A stretch of 64,000 nt of DNA. Origin: Agreia bicolorata (GTDB lineage Bacteria > Actinomycetota > Actinomycetes > Actinomycetales > Microbacteriaceae). Location of the stretch: NCBI RefSeq assembly GCF_000938265.1, contig NZ_JYFC01000002.1, forward strand, positions 372,001-436,000. Direction: 5' to 3'. Shown in pieces: positions 24,457 through 32,462 of this stretch; positions within the stretch are counted from its first letter, which is position 1, and each line of letters begins with the position of its first letter. Under the pieces are notes generated by a model. The model saw only the letters and a list, made by a program, of their open reading frames with translations, was not told the DNA's origin and did no database searches. Position numbers and translations under genes: made by a program.

Positions 24457-25361
24457 GCGAGACGAGTGAGCATCACGCGAAGTTCCTCGAGGAACCTCGT
24501 CGGGTCATCGAGGTCTGACTGCGTGTACTGAAGCTCCGTCCATCCGTCGGTCTGCAACGCTCGCGTACGAGTGATGTCTTTGCGCCACTGCCTCTGATCG
24601 GTTCTGTGGTGATCGCCCTGGTACTCCAGAGAGAGCTTGAGGTGGGGATAGCAAAGGTCGACTCGAGCCAAGAACTTGCCTTTGGCCGAGAAGACTCGCA
24701 TGTTGACGGTCGGCTCGGGCAGCCCCGCGAGAACGATCGCGACACGCAGCAGCGATTCTCTCGGAGACTCCGCCCGGTCGGAGAGCAGGCCGAGTGCGCG
24801 TCGAAGATTCCGGATGCCACGCCGCGACGGGTAGATGGACACGGCCCGTTCGAGAGCGGCTCGGGAACTCTGTGGAAGTCGTCGCGCAATCAACTTGTCG
24901 CCCGCTGCTACAAGTTCAGGCAGCGTGAGCAGCGAGGCCAGATCACACCAGGTGCGTTCCGGAGTCGTGACGGCAAACCCGAACCTGTTGTCCCAGTCGT
25001 CGCCACTGAGACTGGCCTTGTGGCCGACGATGCCTTTCGCATCGACCGCGCGCCGCGTTGCTGGAACAGACACGTGCAGCTCGCGTGAGGTGCTCAGCCG
25101 GAGTGGCAGGGGGATTCTGAACAGCGCGGCCGCCGTGACATGGCTGAAGACGGCGCCTTGCGGCATTCGAGGGAGAAATGCGCGGCAGAGATCGTCGAGA
25201 AAGGTCAGCTCTTGAGCTGCGACCCGGATGCCATGGAATGGCTTATCGAAATCGAGAGCCCGCAGCCGGCGTCGGGAGATGCCGTGGCCGCAGGCTTCAC
25301 TCACTGTGAAGGCCCTGTCAGGATGCTGAAACGGCTTGGGCGCTCGCGGACTCATGCGCAC
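24450..25361 (-). CDS. AbiEi-like winged helix plus PD-(D/E)XK-type nuclease domain protein
   Basis: 303 aa from GTG 25361 (ATG 25355 is equally possible; no ribosome site). The N-terminal ~60 residues (SEACGHGISRRRLRAL) resemble the winged helix of AbiEi-type antitoxins. The C-terminal ~100 residues hold a restriction-like nuclease pattern: ARVDLCYP followed by LSLEYQGDHH, as in Vsr/DUF559-like proteins, with Gln where Lys is usual. Such fusions are common orphan genes in Microbacteriaceae with unknown function. Here the gene is bracketed by two copies of a palindromic repeat and stands directly upstream of the retron RNA and RT on the same strand. It could be a retron effector, or an independent passenger. 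Confidence 0.7.
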   Translation of the reverse strand: MRMSPRAPKPFQHPDRAFTVSEACGHGISRRRLRALDFDKPFHGIRVAAQELTFLDDLCRAFLPRMPQGAVFSHVTAAALFRIPLPLRLSTSRELHVSVPATRRAVDAKGIVGHKASLSGDDWDNRFGFAVTTPERTWCDLASLLTLPELVAAGDKLIARRLPQSSRAALERAVSIYPSRRGIRNLRRALGLLSDRAESPRESLLRVAIVLAGLPEPTVNMRVFSAKGKFLARVDLCYPHLKLSLEYQGDHHRTDQRQWRKDITRTRALQTDGWTELQYTQSDLDDPTRFLEELRVMLTRLAH

Positions 25362-25408
25362 ATAGTGCCAACTTTCGAGTTGCGGCCGCGCCCGCTCTCC
25401 ACAGGGAG

Positions 25409-25472
25409 CGTTGAGGTGCGGAGTGTGGCCGCTTCGTTTGGCATCGAAGCGGCCATACTCCGAACCTCAGTG
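25409..25472. repeat. 65-bp palindromic repeat, copy B
   Basis: Left arm 25409-25436 and right arm 25445-25472 match at 24 of 28 positions (core GAGGTGCGGAGTGTGGCCGC and its complement) around an 8-base loop. It lies between the divergent nuclease-like and clp genes, so unlike copies A and C it is not at a gene end. Confidence 0.8.
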
Positions 25473-25514
25473 TGCGAGGGGAGCGCGGGAATAGATCGCG
25501 GTCTGCTTTGTTGA

Positions 25515-25535
25515 GTTGAGTCGAAGGCACTCAAG
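25515..25535 (+). promoter_or_regulatory. HAIR operator (HspR site)
   Basis: GTTGAGT, seven bases, ACTCAAG. The actinobacterial HAIR consensus is CTTGAGT-N7-ACTCAAG, so there is one mismatch in fourteen. It lies 17 bases before the clp start, overlapping the expected promoter, and predicts heat-shock control by HspR. Confidence 0.8.
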
Positions 25536-25552
25536 TTTCACAGGAGGTTACT

Positions 25553-28132
25553 TTGCCCGATCGTTTCGACCCCAACTCTTCCCCGGAATCCGACGGATCC
25601 GGGAGCAACTCGTTCGACGAGTTCCTCGCCCGTTATCTGCAGGGTGAGCGCGCGGCCCAGGCGGGACGCTCGATCGACATCAGCCGGCTTATGAGTCGGC
25701 GCACCCACGAGGTTCTCGCATCTGCGGGTCGCTTCGCCATCGAGCACGGCCACCGTGAACTCGACGCCCTGCACATTCTTCGCGTGCTTGCCGAGACCGA
25801 GCCCGCGGCCGAGGTCATCGCCCGCCTGGGCGTTCGCCCCGCCGACATCTCCGAGGCCGCCGAGCAGCGTCTGCCCCAGGTACAGACCGGCCAGGCCGTT
25901 TCTGCTCCCGTATTCACGCAGTCGGCCCAGCGTGCCCTGTTCCACGCGTACCAGGTCGCCCGCGCTTCGGGTTCGACTTACATCGATCCCGAGCATCTCT
26001 TCTTCGCCCTCGTAATCAGCCAGGACTCTCCCGCGGGTCAGGTTCTGTCGGCCGCGGGCATCACGCCGGAGGCTCTGCAGTCCGGCATGCGCGAGACGAT
26101 GGGCGAGCAGGCGCCGAGCGTGCAGGCCGACGCGCCCGAGGCATCCACGACCCCGATGCTCGACAAGTTCGGCACCGACCTCACCGCCATGGCCCGCGAC
26201 GGCGGCCTCGACCCCGTGATCGGCCGCGCCGACGAGATCGAGCAGACCGTCGAGATCCTGTCGCGCCGCACCAAGAACAATCCTGTTCTGATCGGCGAGG
26301 CCGGCGTGGGCAAGACCGCTATCGTCGAGGGCCTGGCCCAGCGCATCGCATCCGGCGACGTGCCCGAGCAGCTGCGCGACAAGCGTGTGGTCTCGCTCGA
26401 TTTTCCGGCGATGCTCGGAGGCACCCGCTACCGCGGCGACTTCGAGGAGCGCCTCACCACGCTGATGGACGAGATCAGCGCCCACAAGACCGAGCTCATC
26501 GTGTTCATCGACGAGCTGCACACGGTCGTGGGCGCCGGAGGTTCCGGCGAGGGCGGTATGGATGCCGGCAACATTCTGAAGCCCCGGCTTGCCCGCGGCG
26601 AGCTGCACGTGGTCGGCGCGACCACGCTCAAGGAGTACCGCTCGATCGAGAAGGACTCCGCGCTCGAGCGCCGTTTCCAGCCCGTGCACGTCGGCGAGCC
26701 TTCCATCGACGACGCCATCGCGATTCTGTCAGGACTGCGTGGCGCCTACGAGGAGCACCACGGCGTGCGCTACACCGACGAGGCCATTCGCGGCGCCGTC
26801 GAGCTGTCGGCGCGCTACGTCACCGACCGGTTCCTGCCTGACAAGGCGATCGACCTGATCGATCAGGCCGGCGCCCGTCTGCGGCTCAGCCTCGGATCCC
26901 GAATCGACACCTCCGCCCTGCTCGAAGAGCTGAGCGAACTCGAGGCATCGAAGAACGCGGCCGTCTCACTCGAGCACTACGAGGAGGCTTCGAAGCTGCG
27001 CGACCGCATCGAGGCCGTGCACGAGAAGCTTGCGGCTGCCAATCCGTCGGCATCCACCAGCAATGCCGTCACGGTTGACGCCGTCGTCGGCGAGGCCGAG
27101 ATCGCGGCTGTGATCTCGCGGGCGACCGGCATCCCCGCCGCACGCCTGACCCAGGTAGACCGTGAGCGCCTCGCCGTGCTCGAAGACGAATTGCACGGTC
27201 GCGTCATCGGCCAGAACGACGCCGTGTCGGTCGTCGCCAAGGCGGTGCGACGCAACCGCACCGGAATGGGCGACGCGAACCGGCCCGTGGGCAGCTTCCT
27301 GTTCCTCGGCCCGACTGGCGTCGGAAAGACCGAGCTCGGCAAGGCTCTGGCCGAGTCTCTGTTCGGCGACGACAAGGCCATGGTGCGCTTCGACATGAGC
27401 GAGTTCGGCGAGCGTCACACGGTCTCTCGTCTCGTCGGTGCCCCTCCCGGATACGTCGGCTATGACGAGGCCGGACAGCTCACCGAGCGAGTGCGGCGCA
27501 ACCCCTACTCGGTCATCCTCTTCGACGAGATCGAGAAGGCTCACCCCGACATCTTCAATCTGCTTCTGCAGGTTCTCGACGACGGGCGCCTGACCGATGG
27601 ACAGGGTCGCACGGTCGACTTCCGCAACACGGTCATCATCATGACGTCGAACATCGGCTCGGAGTTCCTCGCGAGCCGCGGAGGCCCCATCGGCTTCGCC
27701 GCGCCAAACGCGGCCGACGGCTTCGGCGATGACAAGGCGTTGCGCGACCGGGTGATGGGCAAGCTGCGCGAGGCTATGCGCCCCGAGTTCATCAACCGCA
27801 TCGACGAGATCGTGCTGTTCACGAAGCTCGGCCAGCCGCAGCTGCGGCAGATCGTGGCCCTGCTTCTGGATGCGACGCGGTCGCGTCTGGCCGCGCGCAA
27901 CGTCTCGCTCGACATCAGCGAGGCGGCGATCGACTGGATCGCCGAGCACGGCTACGAGCCCGAGTACGGCGCCCGTCCGCTGCGCCGGGTGATCCAGCGC
28001 GAGCTCGACGACCGCATCGCCGAGCTGCTGGTCAGTTCTGCGGTTCTGGATGGCGGCGGAGTCTCGGTCGACGTCATCGACGGCCGGCTCAGCGTGGTCT
28101 CGGCCACAGCGGAGGTGCCGCTCGCGGCATAG
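25553..28132 (+). CDS. ClpC-type AAA+ unfoldase under heat-shock control
   Basis: 859 aa. TTG 25553 is chosen because a perfect AGGAGG lies five bases upstream. N-terminal double Clp-N domain follows a disordered Ser/Asn head. AAA-1 has Walker [10 protein letters not shown]; a short middle domain has a UVR-like segment ([16 protein letters not shown]); AAA-2 has GPTGVGKTE. Residues 713-715 are IGF, the loop that docks ClpP in ClpC and ClpX and that ClpB lacks, and the long ClpB coiled-coil is absent. It is therefore ClpC-like even though HAIR control is typical of clpB. The other clpC of the window is at 59964. It probably feeds heat-damaged proteins to ClpP. Confidence 0.85.
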   Translation: MPDRFDPNSSPESDGSGSNSFDEFLARYLQGERAAQAGRSIDISRLMSRRTHEVLASAGRFAIEHGHRELDALHILRVLAETEPAAEVIARLGVRPADISEAAEQRLPQVQTGQAVSAPVFTQSAQRALFHAYQVARASGSTYIDPEHLFFALVISQDSPAGQVLSAAGITPEALQSGMRETMGEQAPSVQADAPEASTTPMLDKFGTDLTAMARDGGLDPVIGRADEIEQTVEILSRRTKNNPVLIGEAGVGKTAIVEGLAQRIASGDVPEQLRDKRVVSLDFPAMLGGTRYRGDFEERLTTLMDEISAHKTELIVFIDELHTVVGAGGSGEGGMDAGNILKPRLARGELHVVGATTLKEYRSIEKDSALERRFQPVHVGEPSIDDAIAILSGLRGAYEEHHGVRYTDEAIRGAVELSARYVTDRFLPDKAIDLIDQAGARLRLSLGSRIDTSALLEELSELEASKNAAVSLEHYEEASKLRDRIEAVHEKLAAANPSASTSNAVTVDAVVGEAEIAAVISRATGIPAARLTQVDRERLAVLEDELHGRVIGQNDAVSVVAKAVRRNRTGMGDANRPVGSFLFLGPTGVGKTELGKALAESLFGDDKAMVRFDMSEFGERHTVSRLVGAPPGYVGYDEAGQLTERVRRNPYSVILFDEIEKAHPDIFNLLLQVLDDGRLTDGQGRTVDFRNTVIIMTSNIGSEFLASRGGPIGFAAPNAADGFGDDKALRDRVMGKLREAMRPEFINRIDEIVLFTKLGQPQLRQIVALLLDATRSRLAARNVSLDISEAAIDWIAEHGYEPEYGARPLRRVIQRELDDRIAELLVSSAVLDGGGVSVDVIDGRLSVVSATAEVPLAA

Positions 28133-28156
28133 CCCACGAGGCCGAAACGCGGTAGG

Positions 28157-28216
28157 AGTGCCCTTTTCGGACTGAAGTTCCCGGTGTGCCGGGAACTTCA
28201 GTCCGGAGAGGGCACT
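28157..28216. terminator. 60-base palindrome between convergent genes
   Basis: AGTGCCC then GGACTGAAGTTCCCGG, a TGTG loop, then CCGGGAACTTCAGTCC and GGGCACT. The arms are perfect except for five unpaired bases on each side. It lies between the convergent clp and SCO1664-like genes and probably terminates both. Confidence 0.7.
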
Positions 28217-28234
28217 ATTGGCGTTGATGCGCGG

Positions 28235-29017
28235 TTAGAAGAGGGGCCACGGCACCGCGGGCATGTGTCCTCGCGGGGCAGGGAAGCGGCCCCGCGAGAG
28301 CAGGCGCTCGCAGCGGGCGTCGAGCGCATCCAGTTCGAGCGGCGTGATGAGCTCTGACAGAGCCTCTCCCAACTCTGCATAGAGCGTCGTGCGCACCCGC
28401 TCGACGGCGGCGATCTCATCGGGGCGGAGTTCGTCTCCGGTGAATCCCCAGAGCACGGTGCGCAGTTTGTGCTCCTCGTGGAACGTGAGGCCGTGATCGA
28501 CGCCGTGCCTGTGCCCGTCGGGCATGGCGAGGATGTGGCCGCCCTTGCGGTCGGCGTTGTTGGCGATCACGTCGAAGATCGCCATGCGCCTCAGAGCGTC
28601 GCCGTCTTCGTGGATGAGCGTGACCTCGCGGTCGTTCTCGTCGGTTCCGTCGAGTACCCGCCGCCATCCGGTTGCGGGCAGCCGATCCGCGGCGACGAGG
28701 TTGACGGCATCCTGTTCAGGATCGATGTCCTGCCACAGCTGCACCATGCCCACGCCCATCGGGCCGTCACGCAGCCAGGTGCGGGGAACGACGTTCCACC
28801 CGAACTCCTCAGAGAGGAGGTAGGCCGCGGCCTCGCGTTGAGCGAGGGTGCCGTCGGGGAAATCCCACAACGGGTTTTCGCCAGCGACGGGCTTGTAGAC
28901 GACGACGGTTTCGCCGATCCGGGCGAGAAACGTGGCATTCGACGCGGTCGTGATGCGTCCCGTGAGGACGAGCTCCGCACCGAGCGCATCGACGGAGTCG
29001 TTTGCCTCTGTCGCCAT
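28235..29017 (-). CDS. SCO1664 family protein
   Basis: 260 aa. The family is related to the PI3/4-kinase fold: VVVYKPVAGENPLWDFPDGTL near residue 40 resembles the nucleotide loop, and IFDVIANNADRKGGHIL with GVDHGLTFH resembles catalytic and metal-binding motifs. Its substrate is unknown. It directly follows the DUF3090 gene (stop and start abut) and the histidine phosphatase gene. This three-gene set is conserved across actinobacteria, so the three probably act together. Confidence 0.85.
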   Translation of the reverse strand: MATEANDSVDALGAELVLTGRITTASNATFLARIGETVVVYKPVAGENPLWDFPDGTLAQREAAAYLLSEEFGWNVVPRTWLRDGPMGVGMVQLWQDIDPEQDAVNLVAADRLPATGWRRVLDGTDENDREVTLIHEDGDALRRMAIFDVIANNADRKGGHILAMPDGHRHGVDHGLTFHEEHKLRTVLWGFTGDELRPDEIAAVERVRTTLYAELGEALSELITPLELDALDARCERLLSRGRFPAPRGHMPAVPWPLF

Positions 29018-29581
29018 CTACAAATCCGGCGATGGGTCGCAGACGTGCCCATCGGCATCCATCGGCATGCCGCACAACGGGCATAGCGGCCGACCCGCGC
29101 CCACGACCTCGAGGGTGCGTTTGGCGAATGCCCGGGCGGAGCCGACGGGAATGCGCACGAGCAGCATCTCGTCGGGTTCCACATCGCTGAGGTCGAGTTC
29201 GAGCTCGTCTTGATCTTCGTCGATCTCGATCTCGACGATCGGGAAGGCCTGGATGACGACCTGAGACGTCGAGGGATCCCAACCGAGGCTGAGCGTGCCG
29301 ATGCGGAACTCCTCCTCGACGGGATCGAGCGGATCGTTGTCGACGAGCTCGACCGGTGTTGTCGCCGGGACGCTGGCCGGATTGCCCTCCTGGCTCATGA
29401 GCTCGTCGAGAACCTCCTCGATCTTCTCGGCGAGGGCGGCGGACTGCTGTTTCTCGAGGCCGACGCTCACGACGCGCTTGCCCGTGCGGGCCTGAAGGTA
29501 GAAGGAACGGGAGCCGGGTTGGCCGATCGTGCCGACCACCACCCGGTCGGGCCAGTCGAAGGCGTGGACGAGGGGAGCCAT
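29018..29581 (-). CDS. DUF3090 family protein
   Basis: 187 aa. It starts APLVHAFDWPDRVVVGTIG, the family N-terminus, and ends with a zinc-knuckle-like CPLCGMPMDADGHVC, where three Cys and a His could bind metal. Biochemical function is unknown. It is the middle gene of the phosphomutase, DUF3090, SCO1664-like trio, 28 bases after the first and directly abutting the third. Confidence 0.88.
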   Translation of the reverse strand: MAPLVHAFDWPDRVVVGTIGQPGSRSFYLQARTGKRVVSVGLEKQQSAALAEKIEEVLDELMSQEGNPASVPATTPVELVDNDPLDPVEEEFRIGTLSLGWDPSTSQVVIQAFPIVEIEIDEDQDELELDLSDVEPDEMLLVRIPVGSARAFAKRTLEVVGAGRPLCPLCGMPMDADGHVCDPSPDL

Positions 29582-29609
29582 GGTTCTAGTCTACGAGCGC
29601 TGAACGGAG

Positions 29610-30296
29610 TCAGGCCGGGCCTGCCCCGCCTCCGACCGGAGCATCGGCGGACGGCGGGACTGTGCGCAGCCAGGAGAGATCGCCGGATTCCGTGTTGGTC
29701 GCGTGCACGCTCGGCGCGCCGGCGCCGTAGCGCACGATCGAGACGGATGCGGGGCCCACGCTGATGCGCTGGAACAGGTCGAGGTGCATTCCGTAGGCAT
29801 CGGCGAGGATCGACTTGATGATGTCGCCGTGGCTCACCGCCACCCAGACCGCGCCCGGCCCGTGCTGCTCTTCGAACCGCGCATCGAGGCGCCGGATGGC
29901 GGCCACCGAGCGCGCCTGCATCGCGGCGAGCGACTCGCCTCCGGGGAACGCGGCCGCGCTCGGGCTCGACTGCACGACCTTCCACAACTTCTCCGTGCTG
30001 AGCTGCTTCAGTGTGCCGCCCTGCCAGTCGCCGTAGTCGCACTCGGTGATGTCGTCTTCGACGAGAAATTCGGGGGAGCCCTGCTGGCGGTCGAGGATCA
30101 GGCCGGATGTCTGGCGACACCGTTCGAGCGGACTCGAGACGATGCCCACGAGAGGAACCGTCATCAGGCGCTCGGACGTCGCTGCGGCCTGCTCGCGACC
30201 GCGATCGTCGAGATCGACGCCTGCGGTGCGCCCGGCGAGGATGCCGTCGACGTTCGCCTGGGTGCGGCCGTGCCGCACGAGAATCACTGTGCCCAT
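29610..30296 (-). CDS. Histidine phosphatase family protein (MSMEG_4193-type phosphomutase)
   Basis: 228 aa. The catalytic phosphohistidine motif is LVRHGRTQAN at the N-terminus, with VSSPLERCRQT and AVSHGDIIKSIL as second Arg and second His regions. These are the residues of the phosphoglycerate-mutase superfamily. The MSMEG_4193 subfamily accompanies DUF3090 and SCO1664-like genes in actinobacteria, as here. Substrate is unknown. Confidence 0.88.
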   Translation of the reverse strand: MGTVILVRHGRTQANVDGILAGRTAGVDLDDRGREQAAATSERLMTVPLVGIVSSPLERCRQTSGLILDRQQGSPEFLVEDDITECDYGDWQGGTLKQLSTEKLWKVVQSSPSAAAFPGGESLAAMQARSVAAIRRLDARFEEQHGPGAVWVAVSHGDIIKSILADAYGMHLDLFQRISVGPASVSIVRYGAGAPSVHATNTESGDLSWLRTVPPSADAPVGGGAGPA

Positions 30297-30347
30297 GTGA
30301 TCAGACTAGACACGTGCCGTGACAGAAATGTCCCACCTCTCGGTTGT

Positions 30348-32462
30348 TCAGCACGTCGCCTCAACACGAAGCACTAGCGCCTGGTCGGGGTCGAGCAGGG
30401 GCGCCGCAAGGCCGACAGCAGCCAACGTCAGGCCTGTGCCTGACGCTTCCCCGCGTTGCAACCACAGCGGCGGTGAGCTGTCTCGCATCGTCGGCAAAGG
30501 CAGGGCGTCGACGATCGACACCCGATAGTGCGCGTGCGGTGCGAGGCCGGTGAGCAGCAGCCGACCAGGGGCGGCGGATCGTGACGTACTCGTTCGGGCG
30601 TAGCGATAAAGCGCGCTTCGCTTCGCCTCGTCGATCACACCGGTGAGCTCGGTGCCGCTGTCGCCGGTACTGCCGTGCCGGAGGTCTCCGGAGTGGATGA
30701 GCTGTCGGTGCTCCTTATAGAAGGCGATCCACCGCGCAAGGTCGATGCGTTCCTCCGGTGTGCATTCCGCGATGTTCATCTCCAGACCAGGCGATGCGAA
30801 GAGAGTCGCGGCCATCCTGAAACCCAGATCCGTGTGTCGGCCGGTGGTGTGCGCGCGTGCCAGCCCGACATGGCTGCCGATGAGTTCGGGGGGAAGCAGT
30901 AACTCTGTCCACCGTTGGATCGCGAGCCGCTCGTGCGGATCGTTGCTGTCGGATGCCCAGACTCGGTCGGTGCGCGCGAGAATTCCGAGGTCTACGCGGG
31001 CGCCTCCCGAAGCACAGGACTCGATCTCGAGCGCCGGATACCTGGCTCGAAGCCCATCCAGCAGGCGATACAGGGCGGTCGTGTGGGCGTGCACCCCGGC
31101 GCGCCCTCCCGGCGCCGCCTCGTGCAGGTCCCGGTTCTGATCCCACTTGAGGTAGTCGATGTCGTATTCGTCGATCAGCGAACTGAGGTGCTCGAAGATC
31201 GTGTTCCATGCCTCGGGAATGGCCAGATTCAGCACCTGCTGGTTTCTCCAGGCGCGGGGCAGGTGGATGTCTGGTCCGAGGATCCATTCGGGGTGTTGGC
31301 GGGCGAGGTCCGAGTCGAGACTGATCATCTCCGGTTCCACCCAGAGTCCGAACTGCATCCCATTGACTCGCACACGATCGACGAGGGGGTGCAGACCATC
31401 CGGCCACACCTCGCTGTCGACGAACCAGTCTCCTAGCCCGGCCGTATCGCTCCGGCGACGGTGAAACCAGCCGTCGTCGAGGACGAACCGCTCTACACCG
31501 ATGCCTGCGGCGGTGTCGGCGAGTTCGAGAAGCCGTTGCTGGTCGTGGTTGAAATACACCGCTTCCCAGGTGTTGAGGATGACGGGCCGAGGGGTGCGGG
31601 GGTGGCCCGGCCGAGCACGAAGCGAGCGGTGGAATCGTGCCGACAGGGCATCGAGGCCGCCATCAGACCAAGCGAAGACGGCTTCCGGTGCTTCGTAGAC
31701 CTGCCCGTCGGCCAGAACGATTTCCCCCGGCCGCAGAAGTTCGCCCACACCGATGACGGGGACGCTCTCTGGCAAGATGTCCCGACGATAAATCGAGTCC
31801 CCGCTCCACGCCAGATGGGTCGCCCAGATCTGGCCCGTCTGATCGTCGAAGCCCTGTGTGCCGACTGCCAGCAGGAAGGGTGAATCATGGCCGGTGCGGC
31901 CGCGGCGGCTTTCGCGAACCGTGGAGCCCTGGGTGAGAGGGGACCTCTGCGGAGTCCTCTCTCGAGTCCACCGACCTGTGAAGTCGAGAACCTCGGTCGC
32001 CAGCCCGCCGACGGGCAGGGTCGCTTCCAAGGAATGAACCGAAAGCGGCTCGGTTCCATGATTCGTGATGCTCTGGTTGATATGCACCAGACCGGCCGTG
32101 TCGATCACTGCCGAATAACGAAACTCGAGCCCATCTGACACGAATCGAGATTCGAGACTGGCGTCCCGTACGGTTGTCGTCGGTTCTCGCCACACGGGAA
32201 AAACAGTGCTGGATTCCCGCTGGAGCACAAGACCAGGACGACCGGCCCACCCATCCGATTCTGTCGGCAGCACCGTGAGAGGCCACGGCTGATCGAGCGC
32301 GCTGGACGACACCCCACGGACGGTCGCTGTGTGGAGCTCGCTCAACTGCGGGGCGGTGAGGGCGCCAGGGTCGGCGCCCCAGTGCAGCACGAGCGGAAGG
32401 CCTGCTTCAGGCAGGAGAAAGATGACGGATGTTCCACCCGCGGCGATCTTGGCGACGGTCAT
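30348..32462 (-). CDS. Alpha-galactosidase, GH36
   Basis: 704 aa cytoplasmic enzyme (no signal peptide) that removes terminal alpha-galactosyl units, for example from raffinose, melibiose or stachyose. The TIM-barrel part begins with WEAVYFN; nucleophile Asp441 is in YLKWDQNRD, acid/base Asp505 in WASDSNDP, and CASGGARVD lies between them. ATG 32462 overlaps the stop of the GH42 gene by four bases. It is the last gene of the galactoside operon, so imported oligosaccharides are presumably cleaved inside the cell. Confidence 0.93.
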   Translation of the reverse strand: MTVAKIAAGGTSVIFLLPEAGLPLVLHWGADPGALTAPQLSELHTATVRGVSSSALDQPWPLTVLPTESDGWAGRPGLVLQRESSTVFPVWREPTTTVRDASLESRFVSDGLEFRYSAVIDTAGLVHINQSITNHGTEPLSVHSLEATLPVGGLATEVLDFTGRWTRERTPQRSPLTQGSTVRESRRGRTGHDSPFLLAVGTQGFDDQTGQIWATHLAWSGDSIYRRDILPESVPVIGVGELLRPGEIVLADGQVYEAPEAVFAWSDGGLDALSARFHRSLRARPGHPRTPRPVILNTWEAVYFNHDQQRLLELADTAAGIGVERFVLDDGWFHRRRSDTAGLGDWFVDSEVWPDGLHPLVDRVRVNGMQFGLWVEPEMISLDSDLARQHPEWILGPDIHLPRAWRNQQVLNLAIPEAWNTIFEHLSSLIDEYDIDYLKWDQNRDLHEAAPGGRAGVHAHTTALYRLLDGLRARYPALEIESCASGGARVDLGILARTDRVWASDSNDPHERLAIQRWTELLLPPELIGSHVGLARAHTTGRHTDLGFRMAATLFASPGLEMNIAECTPEERIDLARWIAFYKEHRQLIHSGDLRHGSTGDSGTELTGVIDEAKRSALYRYARTSTSRSAAPGRLLLTGLAPHAHYRVSIVDALPLPTMRDSSPPLWLQRGEASGTGLTLAAVGLAAPLLDPDQALVLRVEATC

